From: Candidatus Jettenia caeni
GTDB lineage: Bacteria > Planctomycetota > Brocadiia > Brocadiales > Brocadiaceae
Reading direction: 5' to 3'
Assembly (NCBI GenBank): GCA_000296795.1
Contig: BAFH01000003.1
Coordinates: 1,116,401 to 1,180,400, forward strand
Length of the DNA: 64,000 bases
Shown here: piece after piece, positions 48,264-60,540 of the stretch
Layout: the number at the start of each line of letters is the position of its first letter
How positions within the stretch are numbered: position 1 is the stretch's first letter
Translations under genes and position numbers: made by a program
Notes under the pieces: generated by a model
Told to the model about the DNA's origin: nothing
What the model saw: the letters and a program-made list of their open reading frames with translations, nothing else
Database searches by the model: none

Positions 48264-49139
48264 ATGTTTGAGGGTTCCTTTGTAGCATTAGTCACACCAT
48301 TTAAAAATGGAGAAGTTGACTATAAAAAACTAAAAGAACTCATTGAGTACCATATTGAGAATGGGACAAATGGGATTGTCCCCTGTGGCACGACGGGTGA
48401 GTCTGCAACCCTTTCATTTGATGAACACGAACGGATAATTGGCGAGGTTGTCAGCATGGCGGCAGGGAGAATCATCGTTCTGGCAGGAACCGGTTCAAAC
48501 AATAGCAGGGAAGCGTTACGCCTGACAAAGCATGCTAAAAAATCGGGTGCGCATGGGGCATTGCTCATTACTCCTTACTATAATAAACCCACACCAGAGG
48601 GGCTTTACCGGCATTACAAATTGATTGCAGAAGAGGTCGATATTCCTATTGTAATATATAATGTCCCTTCCCGAACTGGTATATCCATTCTGCCAGAGAC
48701 CGTAGCAAAACTTTCCGAAATGAAAAATATTGTTGGAATAAAAGAAGCGAGCGGAAATATTGATCAGACAACTCAGATACTGCAATGGTGTAATATCACA
48801 GTTCTTTCAGGGGACGATTCTCTTACCTTGCCTATTATGTCAGTTGGAGGGAAGGGGGTAATATCGGTAGCAGCCAATATTGTTCCTGCGGATGTAGCCG
48901 CATTGACCCGTCATTGTTTAGAAGGCAATTTTGACGCAGCGAGGAAGTGCCATCATAAACTTTTTCCGCTTTCAAAAGGCATGTTTATAGAAACAAATCC
49001 TATTCCGGTAAAAACTGCTATGAGATTGTTGGGAAGAATAAATGGTGAGATGCGTTTACCGCTTTGCGATATGACTCAGGAGCATGAGAGCCAGTTAGTG
49101 GGTATTCTGAAAAAATACGGTTTAATGTCTACGGTTTGA
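48264..49139 (+). CDS. dapA: 4-Hydroxy-tetrahydrodipicolinate synthase
   Basis: The 291-residue aldolase condenses pyruvate with aspartate semialdehyde, the branch point to lysine and diaminopimelate of peptidoglycan. The Schiff-base lysine is in GIKEASGN (about K162); the CGTTGESATL phosphate-binding segment (about 42-51) and YYNKPTPEGLYRHY are present. The AAAGGAG ribosome site is ideal. The gene supports a peptidoglycan-containing wall, which anammox planctomycetes have. Confidence 0.95.
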   Translation: MFEGSFVALVTPFKNGEVDYKKLKELIEYHIENGTNGIVPCGTTGESATLSFDEHERIIGEVVSMAAGRIIVLAGTGSNNSREALRLTKHAKKSGAHGALLITPYYNKPTPEGLYRHYKLIAEEVDIPIVIYNVPSRTGISILPETVAKLSEMKNIVGIKEASGNIDQTTQILQWCNITVLSGDDSLTLPIMSVGGKGVISVAANIVPADVAALTRHCLEGNFDAARKCHHKLFPLSKGMFIETNPIPVKTAMRLLGRINGEMRLPLCDMTQEHESQLVGILKKYGLMSTV

Positions 49140-49302
49140 TTTCCTCGTTGAGCGATATAACAAGCAAAACGAATAGGGAAAGATAAGAATACATAAATTT
49201 GACGTATCGGTAGGGGTTGAAGATTTTTAGTCTTTACGCTGAACGTTTTATCCAAAAAGTTGCCAATGGCTTCCTCATTGAACGTATAGAAGTTTCAATC
49301 CT

Positions 49303-49330
49303 GTAGGGCAACCCTAAAGCCTCGCCCTAC
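49303..49330. repeat. GTAGGGC palindromic repeat, copy 1
   Basis: GTAGGGC (49303-49309) and GCCCTAC (49324-49330) form a hairpin around AACCCTAAAGCCTC. A longer version of the same unit is at 54619-54667 inside the N-ATPase operon. The rest of 49140-49424 shows no gene. Confidence 0.65.
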
Positions 49331-49424
49331 ATCAACTCTGTTTTGTTCACGAGTAGGGATAGATTTATAACGTGCTCCTACTGCCAAAGGTAGCTTAATT
49401 TAAGACACGGAAAAGGAGTTTATT

Positions 49425-49988
49425 TTGGTAGATAAAAAGAAGATTATAGAATCTATCCGTTTGTTCATCGAGGGTATTGGTGAAGATCCTGCTCGTGAGG
49501 GTCTTAGGGAGACACCGGAAAGAGTTGCCGATATGTGTGAAGAGATATTTGCAGGCATTGGAATAGATTCACATGCAGAGATAAAGGTATTAAAATCTGA
49601 AAAGTACGATGAGATCGTACTTTTAAAGGATATTCCCTTTTACTCAATATGTGAACATCACCTTCTCCCGTTTAGTGGCGTCGCACATGTAGCCTATATT
49701 CCGCAAGGAAACAGAGTAACAGGGATTAGTAAACTGGCAAGGGTTGTTGAAATAGAGGCAAAGCGCTTGCAAGTTCAGGAAAGACTCACCACAGACATAG
49801 CAGAGTCCATCATGAAGGCATTGCGCCCCAAAGGCGTACTCGTCATTATCGAGGCCGGGCATCTTTGCATGACTATGAGGGGCATTAAGAAACCGGGTAC
49901 AACAGTACACACATCTGTTGTGCGTGGTATTTTCCGGGATAATCCTGCTACTCGTGCAGAAGCTATGGCACTTATTAAAGGACATTAA
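49425..49988 (+). CDS. folE: GTP cyclohydrolase I
   Basis: The 187-residue enzyme opens folate (and pterin) synthesis by converting GTP to dihydroneopterin triphosphate. The zinc ligands are in [10 protein letters not shown] and [13 protein letters not shown]. The TTG start is chosen because an AAAAGGAG site lies at 49409-49416, at proper distance, and the N terminus [20 protein letters not shown] is family-like. With folP in the same window, two folate steps are present. Confidence 0.96.
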   Translation: MVDKKKIIESIRLFIEGIGEDPAREGLRETPERVADMCEEIFAGIGIDSHAEIKVLKSEKYDEIVLLKDIPFYSICEHHLLPFSGVAHVAYIPQGNRVTGISKLARVVEIEAKRLQVQERLTTDIAESIMKALRPKGVLVIIEAGHLCMTMRGIKKPGTTVHTSVVRGIFRDNPATRAEAMALIKGH

Positions 49989-49999
49989 CTCAAATACCC

Positions 50000-51619
50000 A
50001 TGATAAAAAAAATTACCAAAGACAGGAATCCTTACCGTAAAATATTCTTTTTAGCCAGTACCTTATTTCTGATTTTATCTTATGGCGCTTTTTCCTTTGG
50101 CGAAGAAGATCAAACGACGGTACAGATACCTTCTGCAATATCACCGGAAAATACTATAGAAATAGTTGCAAATCTAAAGTCTCTTAGTCTTGGTGTAAGA
50201 GAAAGTATTCTTTATGCATTGCGCAATAATTTTGATATCGAATTATCAAGATTGAATTCAGACTTAAGTGATTATGATATTACTATAGAAAAAGCAAGGT
50301 ACGACCCTGTCATGGCGTTAACCGGTACTATTGAAAATAATGATACCCCGATTAATAGTCAATTGGTTGGCGGCTTTGGAACAACAGCCTTTACTCCTTT
50401 TATTCAACGGGGAAGAACAGCGAACGCCGTGATTCAATCTCTCATCCCTACAGGTGCAACCCTGGCTTTAGAGTATAACATATTTAGAGATTTTGTCGAT
50501 CCCAACCGTTTCCGGTTCTTAAATCCATCCGTTACCAACTTCCTTGAGGCAAGGATTACACAACCTTTATTAAAAGGCGCTGGCTGGTTTTATAACAGGA
50601 GCCTTATTTATATCGCCCGAAATAATAAAAAGATTTCCCTTGCTCAATTTAAAACTACGGCAATAGAGGTCTCTAATTCTATTCAGGAAGCATATTGGAA
50701 TTTTGTTAAGGCATTGGAGGATTTAAAAGTAGCACAAAAATCTCTGGAACGTGCAGAAGATTTATTGAGAAAGAATAAAATACAAGTAGAAGCGGGTACC
50801 CTTGCACCAATTGAGATTATCGATGCAGAAGCCGGGGTAGCATCGAGGGTTGAGGCAGTAATTTCTGCGGAGAATGCTATTAAGGATAGTGAAGACGAAC
50901 TCAAAAGAATTATGAATCTGGAAAATAACGAGATTATTTCGGATGCTACTATTATTCCTATTGACGAGCCAGGTTTTGAGCCGAAAAAAATTGAATTAAA
51001 GGATGCGATTAAGACAGCTATGGAGAGGCGTCCTGAATTATATGAACTTCAACTCAGGGTTGAAAATGCAGGTATGCAGACCAGAAGACGAAAGAACGAA
51101 TTATATCCACAATTAGATTTTACCGGAGGAGTGCGATACACAGGTCTTGGGGAGGATGTAGATGATGCCAATTCTTCCGCAGTCTCTGAGGACTTTCAGG
51201 GTGAATTTTTTGGACTTTCCCTGTCAATTCCTATTGGGAACCGGTCAGCGAGGAGCGAATATAATAAATCAAAAATCGAGAAACGACAAGCTCACATGAA
51301 TGTTAAAAAAAAGGAATTAGATATTGTCGTAGAGGTGCGGGAGGCCGTTCGGGATGTGATAACAAATAGAGGACGGGTTAATGCTACAAGGAAATCCAGG
51401 GAATTGGCGCAAGAGAGGTTAGAATCTGAAGAGAAGAAATTTAGTGTGGGCAGAACAACAAGTCTGGAAGTATTACGTGCGCAGGAAGATTTGGCAACTG
51501 CGGAAGGTAATGCGGCAAAAGCAATTGTCGACTATGAGATATCTCTCGGTAATTTAGAAAAGGCTAAAGGAACGATCCTCGATGCTTATAATATCATGTT
51601 GGAAGAAGAAATTATGTAA
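50000..51619 (+). CDS. TolC-family outer-membrane channel
   Basis: The 539-residue exported protein has a signal segment (about residues 14-34, ...LFLILSYGAFSFGEE). Two OEP repeats of long helices alternate with short beta strands, as in TolC; QARITQPLLKGAGW-like, SIQEAYWNFVKALEDLKVAQ and the second-half LRAQEDLATAEGNAAKAIVD show this. It forms the outer-membrane duct for efflux. It lies 12 bases after folE and two genes after the RND pump, which has no channel of its own beside it, so it may serve that pump. Confidence 0.9.
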   Translation: MIKKITKDRNPYRKIFFLASTLFLILSYGAFSFGEEDQTTVQIPSAISPENTIEIVANLKSLSLGVRESILYALRNNFDIELSRLNSDLSDYDITIEKARYDPVMALTGTIENNDTPINSQLVGGFGTTAFTPFIQRGRTANAVIQSLIPTGATLALEYNIFRDFVDPNRFRFLNPSVTNFLEARITQPLLKGAGWFYNRSLIYIARNNKKISLAQFKTTAIEVSNSIQEAYWNFVKALEDLKVAQKSLERAEDLLRKNKIQVEAGTLAPIEIIDAEAGVASRVEAVISAENAIKDSEDELKRIMNLENNEIISDATIIPIDEPGFEPKKIELKDAIKTAMERRPELYELQLRVENAGMQTRRRKNELYPQLDFTGGVRYTGLGEDVDDANSSAVSEDFQGEFFGLSLSIPIGNRSARSEYNKSKIEKRQAHMNVKKKELDIVVEVREAVRDVITNRGRVNATRKSRELAQERLESEEKKFSVGRTTSLEVLRAQEDLATAEGNAAKAIVDYEISLGNLEKAKGTILDAYNIMLEEEIM

Positions 51620-54242
<2,623 letters not shown>

Positions 54243-54243
54243 C

Positions 54244-54552
54244 ATGGTTAAGAATAAAAAAGAAAAATATAGCCACGGAGAAGAATTTAGCAAAAAGGTA
54301 GGAATAAAAGAATCGCGCAGGATAAAGGCCCGGCAGAAGAAAGGGTTTAGTATTCTCTATGGATTAAGTATGTTTGGTATGGTTGGTTGGTCGGTAACTA
54401 TTCCAACCATAATTCTTACCCTAATCGGAATCTGGCTGGATAGAAAGTGGCCTGGCAGATTTTCATGGACCCTTACGCTCATTGTCATGGGAGTAATCCT
54501 TGGATGTCTGAATGCATGGTATTGGGTAAGAAAGGAGAGCCGGGGCGATTGA
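54244..54552 (+). CDS. atpQ: N-ATPase accessory subunit AtpQ
   Basis: The 102-residue protein has a basic N terminus (about 1-36) and two membrane helices (about 42-66 and 74-96) with GWSVTIPTIILTLIGIWLDR. It is related to AtpZ/AtpI-type assembly helpers. In N-ATPase operons atpQ sits between atpC and atpR. Its job is unclear; assembly of the c ring or Mg2+ handling have been proposed for related proteins. It is separated from atpR here by an unusual 370-base insertion. Confidence 0.85.
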   Translation: MVKNKKEKYSHGEEFSKKVGIKESRRIKARQKKGFSILYGLSMFGMVGWSVTIPTIILTLIGIWLDRKWPGRFSWTLTLIVMGVILGCLNAWYWVRKESRGD

Positions 54553-54925
54553 GTTTATATAGATAACGTTATCATAATTATGGTATATCCTGATTTAACA
54601 TTGAGGAATTTCAATTATGTAGGGCAATCCTTTAGGGTTGTCTGGCAAGGCTAAAGCCTCGCCCTGCATATGATCTATGTAACTGCAGAGTGAGAGAACA
54701 ATGACCAGAGGGTGTTTCTATTTAAGTTACTTATAGATGGTATTGTAAACCTAATGCAACGTTTAGAAAATCCAAACAGTGGCTCTTATTTCGATCTGCT
54801 TGTTTTGCTTTGCTCGTTCCCAAACCATGTCTTCATGAAAATGGGAATGAGTTTAGGATTAAGCAGAAAAATCTCTGTCAAAGACAGCCTCTTAAAAGTG
54901 TAGAAAATGTAAAGAAGGCACAGGT
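54553..54925. repeat. Repeat-bearing insertion inside the N-ATPase operon
   Basis: The arms GTAGGGC (54619-54625) and GCCCTGC (54661-54667), enclosing AATCCTTTAGGGTTGTCTGG and AAGGCTAAAGCCTC, are a longer version of the repeat at 49303-49330. Further on, CTCGTTCCCA (54813-54822) and TGGGAATGAG (54842-54851) make another imperfect palindrome. A 63-codon frame at 54712-54903 matches nothing. Other genes of this operon are spaced by less than 60 bases, so this looks like inserted DNA. Confidence 0.6.
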
Positions 54926-55234
54926 ATGGCAAATGATATTATTTTTATCGTATTGTCTCTTGCCAATGGTATTGGACTGAGCATACTGTATTTTGGAGGT
55001 CTTTGGTTAACGGTACAGGTTCTCCCTGTATCGGGTCGCCCTGCATTTTTTATGGCAGGTAGTTTTCTTATGCGTATTGCAGCTATCTTGTGTGGTCTTT
55101 ATGTTATTATTCCTCATGGTGAATGGAAATCTTTCTTGGCTTTCATGCTGGGGTTTCTTTTCATGCGGATTGTTTTGATCCAACGATTACAATCACGGCA
55201 TATTAATTTTAGACTTTTACTAAAGAAAAGATAA
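54926..55234 (+). CDS. atpR: N-ATPase accessory membrane subunit AtpR
   Basis: The 102-residue protein has three membrane helices (about 5-30, 40-60 and 68-88). It keeps arginines within or next to helices (SFLMRIAAILCGLYV and FLFMRIVLIQRL), which is the mark of AtpR, thought to contact the c-ring carboxylate during assembly. It is unique to N-type operons, so its presence fixes the ATPase type. It is two bases upstream of atpB. Confidence 0.88.
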   Translation: MANDIIFIVLSLANGIGLSILYFGGLWLTVQVLPVSGRPAFFMAGSFLMRIAAILCGLYVIIPHGEWKSFLAFMLGFLFMRIVLIQRLQSRHINFRLLLKKR

Positions 55235-55236
55235 TT

Positions 55237-55914
55237 ATGGAAATAAGTCCTGACTCTGTCACGATTTTTACCTGGGGATATTTTCGTATCAACGCCACCA
55301 TCGTATATACCTGGGTAGTAATGGTCTTATTGATCATTGTTTCCCTCTTAGTAACTCAAAATCTTTCTGCAGGATTTGCATTATCCCGCTGGCAGAACTT
55401 TCTCGAGACCATTGTAGATTCTATGAGGAACCAGATTCGTGAAATTATTCGCCAGAGACCGGAGCCGTACTTATCTTTCATAGGTACATTGTTTCTGTTT
55501 ATCTCGATTTCAAACTTTCTCAGCATTGTGCCTGGATATCATCCTCCAACAAGTTCGTTTTCGACTACAGCAGCATTAGCTATTTGTGTGTTTTTTGCGG
55601 TTCCCTTTTTCAGTATTACACAATCAGGACTTGCAGGGTATCTGAAGTATTATATAAAACCTTCAATATTCATGCTTCCCTTTAATATTCTCGGGGAAAT
55701 TTCACATACGCTGACACTCGCAATCCGGCTATTCGGGAACATAATGAGCGGAACCTTAATCGGTGCAATATTGATTTCAGTTATACCTTTTTTTATTCCG
55801 GCAGTGATGGAGGTATTAGAGTTATTAATTGGACAAATTCAAGCCTATATCTTTGCTATCCTTGCTGCTGTATATATTGCATCTGCGACCCGTGCTGGCC
55901 GCAACGAGGGATGA
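55237..55914 (+). CDS. atpB: N-ATPase a subunit (ion channel)
   Basis: The 225-residue membrane subunit provides the half-channels next to the c ring. The essential arginine is R164 in LAIRLFGNIMSG. It has five or six hydrophobic helices and ends with IFAILAAVYIASATR. It is shorter than the usual E. coli-type a subunit (about 270), as is normal for N-ATPases. It is coupled with atpR, and atpE follows by 33 bases with a good AAAGGAG site. Confidence 0.95.
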   Translation: MEISPDSVTIFTWGYFRINATIVYTWVVMVLLIIVSLLVTQNLSAGFALSRWQNFLETIVDSMRNQIREIIRQRPEPYLSFIGTLFLFISISNFLSIVPGYHPPTSSFSTTAALAICVFFAVPFFSITQSGLAGYLKYYIKPSIFMLPFNILGEISHTLTLAIRLFGNIMSGTLIGAILISVIPFFIPAVMEVLELLIGQIQAYIFAILAAVYIASATRAGRNEG

Positions 55915-55947
55915 TCAGGAAGGATTAAACAGAAAGGAGATCGTAAC

Positions 55948-56226
55948 ATGGAAATGAAAGATATTGTTAGTTTAGCTTCAATCATTATTGCAGGACTTAC
56001 TATTGCTATTGGTTCGATTGGTCCTGCACTGGGAGAAGGACGGGCTTTAGCTCAGGCATTGAGTTCCATTGCGCAACAACCAGACGAGGCTAGTACCATT
56101 ACCCGAACGTTATTTGTTGGTTTGGCAATGATAGAATCCGTTGCTATTTATTGCTTTGTTATTTCTGTAATTCTTATTTTTGCCAACCCATTTTGGAATC
56201 ATGTAGTCTCGCAGGCGGGAAAATAG
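55948..56226 (+). CDS. atpE: N-ATPase c subunit (rotor ring)
   Basis: The 92-residue hairpin forms the ion-carrying ring. The outer helix has E63-S64...Y68 (MIESVAIY), the same pattern as the Na+-binding E65-S66-Y70 of the Ilyobacter ring. The inner helix has E30 in GPALGEG at the place of its Q32, so two carboxylates may face the site. The polar loop is QQP instead of RQP. Whether it carries Na+ or H+ cannot be settled by sequence; the double carboxylate could favour H+. The ribosome site is AAAGGAG. Confidence 0.95.
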   Translation: MEMKDIVSLASIIIAGLTIAIGSIGPALGEGRALAQALSSIAQQPDEASTITRTLFVGLAMIESVAIYCFVISVILIFANPFWNHVVSQAGK

Positions 56227-56229
56227 CCT

Positions 56230-57054
56230 ATGCAGATTGATGTACTCACGTTAATAGCGCAAATAATCAATTTTGTAATACTGGTGGTCCTGCTAAAGTA
56301 CTTTCTGTATAACCGGATTGTTAAGGTTATGGATGAACGTAAAGAGAAAATTATTTCGCAGTTAAAAGACGCAGACCAGAAGAAACAGGAGGCGGAGCAG
56401 GAAGCTGAATCTTATCGGAAAAAACTCAAAGAGCTGGATGATAAATACGAAGAAATGCTTTCAAAAGCTCATGAAGAGGTAGAATCTCAGCGAAAAGAAT
56501 TACTGAAAAAGGCTCATGGTGAGATAAGGGAAGCCCAGGTTAAGTGGTATGAGGCAATTCAGCATGAGAGACAATTATTCATGAACGACATCCGCCAACA
56601 AGCGGGCAAAGAGGTTTGTGCTGTTGCACGTCGCGCCCTGGCAGATTTGGCAGATGCCGATCTTGGGCGGCAGATAATTGACTTCTTTATCAAAAAAATC
56701 CAAAGGTTGGATAAACAGGAAAGAGATACCCTGAGAAGATCTATACAGGGATCGAAAAAGTATGAAATTGATATAAACAGTGCATTTGAGATTCCACAGG
56801 AAATGCGCCAAAAAATGATACATGAAATACAAAAACAAATTACCAGTAATAGTAATGTGCGGTTTACGACATCGCCTAACCTGATCTGTGGAATAGAACT
56901 AAAAGTGGATGGACATAAAATTTCCTGGAATCTGGAGAATTACTTACGTGATCTGGAAGATAATGTAACCAATGCTATCGAAAGAAAAGTAAGGGAAAAT
57001 CAAGAAAATATGTATCAGGAAAAGCAAAATGGAAAACGCCAGGAAAAAGAATGA
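56230..57054 (+). CDS. atpF: N-ATPase b subunit with delta-like C-terminal part
   Basis: The 274-residue protein has one membrane helix (about 5-27), then a long coiled-coil stalk (about 30-140). A C-terminal part (about 180-245) has NLICGIELKVDGHKISWNLE, which resembles the end of a delta subunit. Ordinary b is about 160 residues. As N-type operons lack atpH (delta), this fusion would supply that function. It lies three bases after atpE and 49 before atpA. Confidence 0.92.
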   Translation: MQIDVLTLIAQIINFVILVVLLKYFLYNRIVKVMDERKEKIISQLKDADQKKQEAEQEAESYRKKLKELDDKYEEMLSKAHEEVESQRKELLKKAHGEIREAQVKWYEAIQHERQLFMNDIRQQAGKEVCAVARRALADLADADLGRQIIDFFIKKIQRLDKQERDTLRRSIQGSKKYEIDINSAFEIPQEMRQKMIHEIQKQITSNSNVRFTTSPNLICGIELKVDGHKISWNLENYLRDLEDNVTNAIERKVRENQENMYQEKQNGKRQEKE

Positions 57055-57103
57055 ATGCAGGAGGGAAAAAGATCCTTTCAGATGAAGGAGATAAAAAACG
57101 AGG

Positions 57104-58678
57104 ATGGTGAACACGGGGAAGAATAAGAGAGAGCTGAAAACTGTTCTGGACGATACTTTTCAGGTTCTTAACGGAACACTTCGGGAGCACAAGGCCAAAC
57201 TCGAATCCCGGGAGACAGGCGCTATACATTTTATTGGCGAAGGCATTGCCCGGGTGAAAGGATTACCGGATGTTAAACTTAACGAACTCATTCGTTTTTC
57301 AGATAATAAAACAGGAATTGCATTCAATCTCGATCCGGAAGAAATTGGCATCGTTTTACTGGATGAGGCGCAGACTTTAAAAGCTGGTAGTGAAGTTTAT
57401 CGTACCGGCAGAGTTTTGGATACACCAGTAGGCGATGCTCTCCTTGGCCGTGTTGTTGATTCTCTGGGTCGTCCTCTGGATGAACGGGGACCATTACATG
57501 CTTCCCAGCGGCAGCCTATTGAACGGGAAGCTCCGGGAATTCTGGACCGTGCACCAGTAAGTGTTCCTCTGCAAACAGGAATTCTGGTAATTGATGCCCT
57601 GATTCCTATTGGAAGAGGTCAACGGGAATTAATTCTTGGCGATAGGCAAACTGGCAAAACTTCCATTGCAGTTAATGCTATAATCAATCAGAGGGATAAA
57701 GATGTTATTTGTGTTTATTGTTCAATAGGGCAGAAAATTTCCGGAGTCGCAAAGGTAATTGATGACTTACGTAAATACGGGGCAATGGAAAAATGTATTG
57801 TAGTAGTAGCTACCGGAGAGGATTCTCCGGGACTAAGATTTGCTGCTCCGTACGCCGCTACCTCTATGGCAGAATACTTTATGGAACAAGGGAAAGATGT
57901 CTTAATCGTATATGATGATTTATCCCATCATGCGCGTACGTATCGGGAGATCTCTTTGCTTCTTCGTAGACCTCCTGCCAGAGAGGCGTACCCTGGCGAT
58001 ATATTCTATATTCACTCGCGATTGCTTGAGCGTTCTACTCATCTGAGTAAGGAGTATGGTGGCGGTTCTCTTACTGCTTTGCCTATTGTTGAGACAGAAG
58101 CACAAAATATATCAGCATATATTCCAACGAATCTTATTTCTATTACTGATGGCCAAATTTATCTTTCTCCCGAGCTATTTCAAAAAGGTATTTTGCCTGC
58201 TCTTGATGCTGGGAAATCAGTTTCCCGCGTGGGAGGAAAAGCGCAATTATCAGCATACCATGAAATTGCCGGTAATTCGCGCCTGTCTTATTCTCAGTTT
58301 GAAGAATTAGAATCATTTGCGCGTTTTGGAACACGACTTGACGAAAGAACGCGAAAGATACTTGCGCGTGGTCAGCATATCCGTGAGATTTTGAAACAAT
58401 CGCCGTATGATTTACTATCGGCTCCTGAGCAGGTTGTTATCCTCTTGTCGGTGACACAAGGCCTCTTTGATAATGTCCCAATCGGTAAGATGAATGAGGT
58501 TAAAAAGGCTGTTCGAAAGGTGACTTTGGAAAAGCTGTCCGATATAGGGAAACGGATTCTGGCAGATGAAAAACTGAATAATGATGACAAAAAAGCAATA
58601 CTCGGTACGGTAGAAAAGACCATACAATCAGGTAATTATTCAAAAAAAGGAAAAGAGATCGGGAATGGAAACGTATGA
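57104..58678 (+). CDS. atpA: N-ATPase alpha subunit
   Basis: The 524-residue subunit of the catalytic hexamer has the P-loop GDRQTGKT (179-186), [16 protein letters not shown] and the late SRVGGKAQ segment with the arginine finger. The N terminus ([20 protein letters not shown]) is longer and lower in similarity than usual, as in other N-type alpha subunits. It overlaps the gamma gene by 14 bases. Confidence 0.95.
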   Translation: MVNTGKNKRELKTVLDDTFQVLNGTLREHKAKLESRETGAIHFIGEGIARVKGLPDVKLNELIRFSDNKTGIAFNLDPEEIGIVLLDEAQTLKAGSEVYRTGRVLDTPVGDALLGRVVDSLGRPLDERGPLHASQRQPIEREAPGILDRAPVSVPLQTGILVIDALIPIGRGQRELILGDRQTGKTSIAVNAIINQRDKDVICVYCSIGQKISGVAKVIDDLRKYGAMEKCIVVVATGEDSPGLRFAAPYAATSMAEYFMEQGKDVLIVYDDLSHHARTYREISLLLRRPPAREAYPGDIFYIHSRLLERSTHLSKEYGGGSLTALPIVETEAQNISAYIPTNLISITDGQIYLSPELFQKGILPALDAGKSVSRVGGKAQLSAYHEIAGNSRLSYSQFEELESFARFGTRLDERTRKILARGQHIREILKQSPYDLLSAPEQVVILLSVTQGLFDNVPIGKMNEVKKAVRKVTLEKLSDIGKRILADEKLNNDDKKAILGTVEKTIQSGNYSKKGKEIGNGNV

Positions 58679-59567
58679 GTCGTTGCGGGGTAAATTGAGA
58701 AGCGCACAAGAATTAAAGTCTATCGTCAGGACTATGAAGACTATAGCTGCAGTTGCTATCCGGCAATATGAGAGGGCTGTAGAATCGCTTTCCGAGTATA
58801 ACCGGGCCGTTGAACTGGGGTTCCAATTTCTTTTGAAAAAAGAACCTGAGAGGGTGATGGAACGAGGCCAAATGCCGGGCGGCAATCTTTGTGCAATAGT
58901 CTTTGGTTCAGATCAGGGCATGTGTGGACAGTTTAATGATCGAATCGTATCGTTTGCAATTGATAACATGAATAGGATTCAAAAACCGGAAGGCAGAATA
59001 CTTTTGGGTATTGGTGTACGGGTAGCTGCGCGTCTTGAAGGGGAAAAGCAGCCCGTGGAAGAACAATTTTCAGTTCCCGGATCAGTTGAAGGCATTACTT
59101 CCATGGTACAAAAGATATTGATTAGAATAGAGGATTTACGCTCCAATAAAGAGATTGACCAGATTATCATTTTTTATCATAAACGCATATCAGGCTCAAC
59201 GTATAACCCCCGCATGGTATATCTTCTTCCTTTAAATAAAGAGTGGCTTCGAAGCTTAGAAGAAAGGGAGTGGCCTGCACGTGTTCTTCCCCTATACACT
59301 ATGGATTGGAATCAATTATTTTCAGCATTAATCCGCCAATACCTGTTCTTTTTGTTATACCGCGCATCTGCGGAATCTCTTGCCAGTGAGAATGCCAGTC
59401 GTTTATCATCAATGCAGGCTGCAGAGAAAAACATTGAGGATCGTCTGGAAGAGCTCAGAACTCAATTTAATCAGCAACGCCAGGATTCAATTACTGCCGA
59501 AATGATGGATATTGTGGCCGGCTTTGAGGCATTAACCAGCGAGAGAAGAGAGGAGCAATTTTCTTGA
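58665..59567 (+). CDS. atpG: N-ATPase gamma subunit
   Basis: The 300-residue central shaft has a conserved N-terminal helix ([22 protein letters not shown] near residues 4-24 in two parts) and the C-terminal helix [20 protein letters not shown]. The middle part with [14 protein letters not shown] matches the gamma family. It overlaps atpA by 14 bases. It is the last gene of the operon; the PfkB-family kinase gene follows after 15 bases and may share the transcript. Confidence 0.93.
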   Translation: METYESLRGKLRSAQELKSIVRTMKTIAAVAIRQYERAVESLSEYNRAVELGFQFLLKKEPERVMERGQMPGGNLCAIVFGSDQGMCGQFNDRIVSFAIDNMNRIQKPEGRILLGIGVRVAARLEGEKQPVEEQFSVPGSVEGITSMVQKILIRIEDLRSNKEIDQIIIFYHKRISGSTYNPRMVYLLPLNKEWLRSLEEREWPARVLPLYTMDWNQLFSALIRQYLFFLLYRASAESLASENASRLSSMQAAEKNIEDRLEELRTQFNQQRQDSITAEMMDIVAGFEALTSERREEQFS

Positions 59568-59582
59568 GAAAGCAGAGAAGAT

Positions 59583-60518
59583 ATGCAGATTATTACCCTG
59601 ACGATGAACCCCACGATTGATACCAGTTGCAGCGTAGATCATGTTGTTGCTGAGAAAAAATTGCGGGGTAAAACTTCCCGCCATGAGCCGGGCGGCGGCG
59701 GTATCAATGTTTCCCGCGCAATAAAAAAATTGGGTGGAGAATCCACAGCTCTGTATACTTCAGGAGGACCAATAGGACAGATGTTGCAAATATTGCTTAA
59801 TCAGGAGAAGATCAATCACCAGCCAATTGAAATCGAAGGAATGACGCGTGAAAATTTTATTGTATTAGAAGAGTCTACACGGCGGCAATTCCGTTTTGGT
59901 ATGCCAGGACCAACGTTACATGACAGGGAATGGCAGCAATGCTTAGATAGTATATCTCGTATCACACCGAGCCCGGAGTATATTGTTGCAAGCGGAAGCC
60001 TTCCGCCTGGAGTACCTGATGATTTCTATGCACAGGTAGCACAGAGAGCAAAAAAGCCTGGCAGCCGAATATGTATTGATACATCAGGTGAAGCATTGCG
60101 TTTAGCGGCAGATGCGCATGTATATTTGCTCAAGCCTAATATGAGTGAACTCCAGTACCTTGCAGGGGAAAAAATTAAAAATGAATCACACATGAAGGAA
60201 GTAGCAAAGAAGATTATTGAAAGGGGAAAAAGCGAAGTTGTTGTTATTTCTCTCGGTGCGGCAGGCGCCTTCCTGGCGTCAAAGGATGGGTATGAGAGCA
60301 TACGGGCGCCCGTAGTGCCAATAGAGAGTAAGGTTGGTGCTGGCGACAGCATGATGGCTGGTATAGTAGTAAGCCTGGCAAAGGGAAGTTCGCTGCGGAA
60401 TGCTGTCCGTTTCGGTATAGCGACCGGATCTGCTGCAGTAATGACTCCTGGTACCGAATTGTGCCGCCGGGAGGATGCAGAGTACTTATATCAGCAGATG
60501 ATTTCAGGAATTGCATAA
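59583..60518 (+). CDS. pfkB: PfkB-family sugar-phosphate kinase (phosphofructokinase II type)
   Basis: The 311-residue kinase has the N-terminal MQIITLTMNPTIDTSCSVDH and the sugar-binding GGGGINVSRAIKKLGG. The catalytic GAGDSMMAG near residues 257-265 closes the family signature. It most resembles 6-phosphofructokinase II or 1-phosphofructokinase; 6-phosphotagatose kinase is another option. It is directly behind atpG and 22 bases before the trehalose synthase gene, so sugar-phosphate supply for trehalose or glycolysis is likely. Confidence 0.9.
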   Translation: MQIITLTMNPTIDTSCSVDHVVAEKKLRGKTSRHEPGGGGINVSRAIKKLGGESTALYTSGGPIGQMLQILLNQEKINHQPIEIEGMTRENFIVLEESTRRQFRFGMPGPTLHDREWQQCLDSISRITPSPEYIVASGSLPPGVPDDFYAQVAQRAKKPGSRICIDTSGEALRLAADAHVYLLKPNMSELQYLAGEKIKNESHMKEVAKKIIERGKSEVVVISLGAAGAFLASKDGYESIRAPVVPIESKVGAGDSMMAGIVVSLAKGSSLRNAVRFGIATGSAAVMTPGTELCRREDAEYLYQQMISGIA

Positions 60519-60540
60519 GATTTTGAAGAGGTGTTAAACA

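Noticed and set aside
54712-54903. A 63-codon frame between atpQ and atpR
   Set aside because: It crosses the second palindrome and has no resemblance to AtpI, AtpQ or AtpR; treated as inserted DNA.
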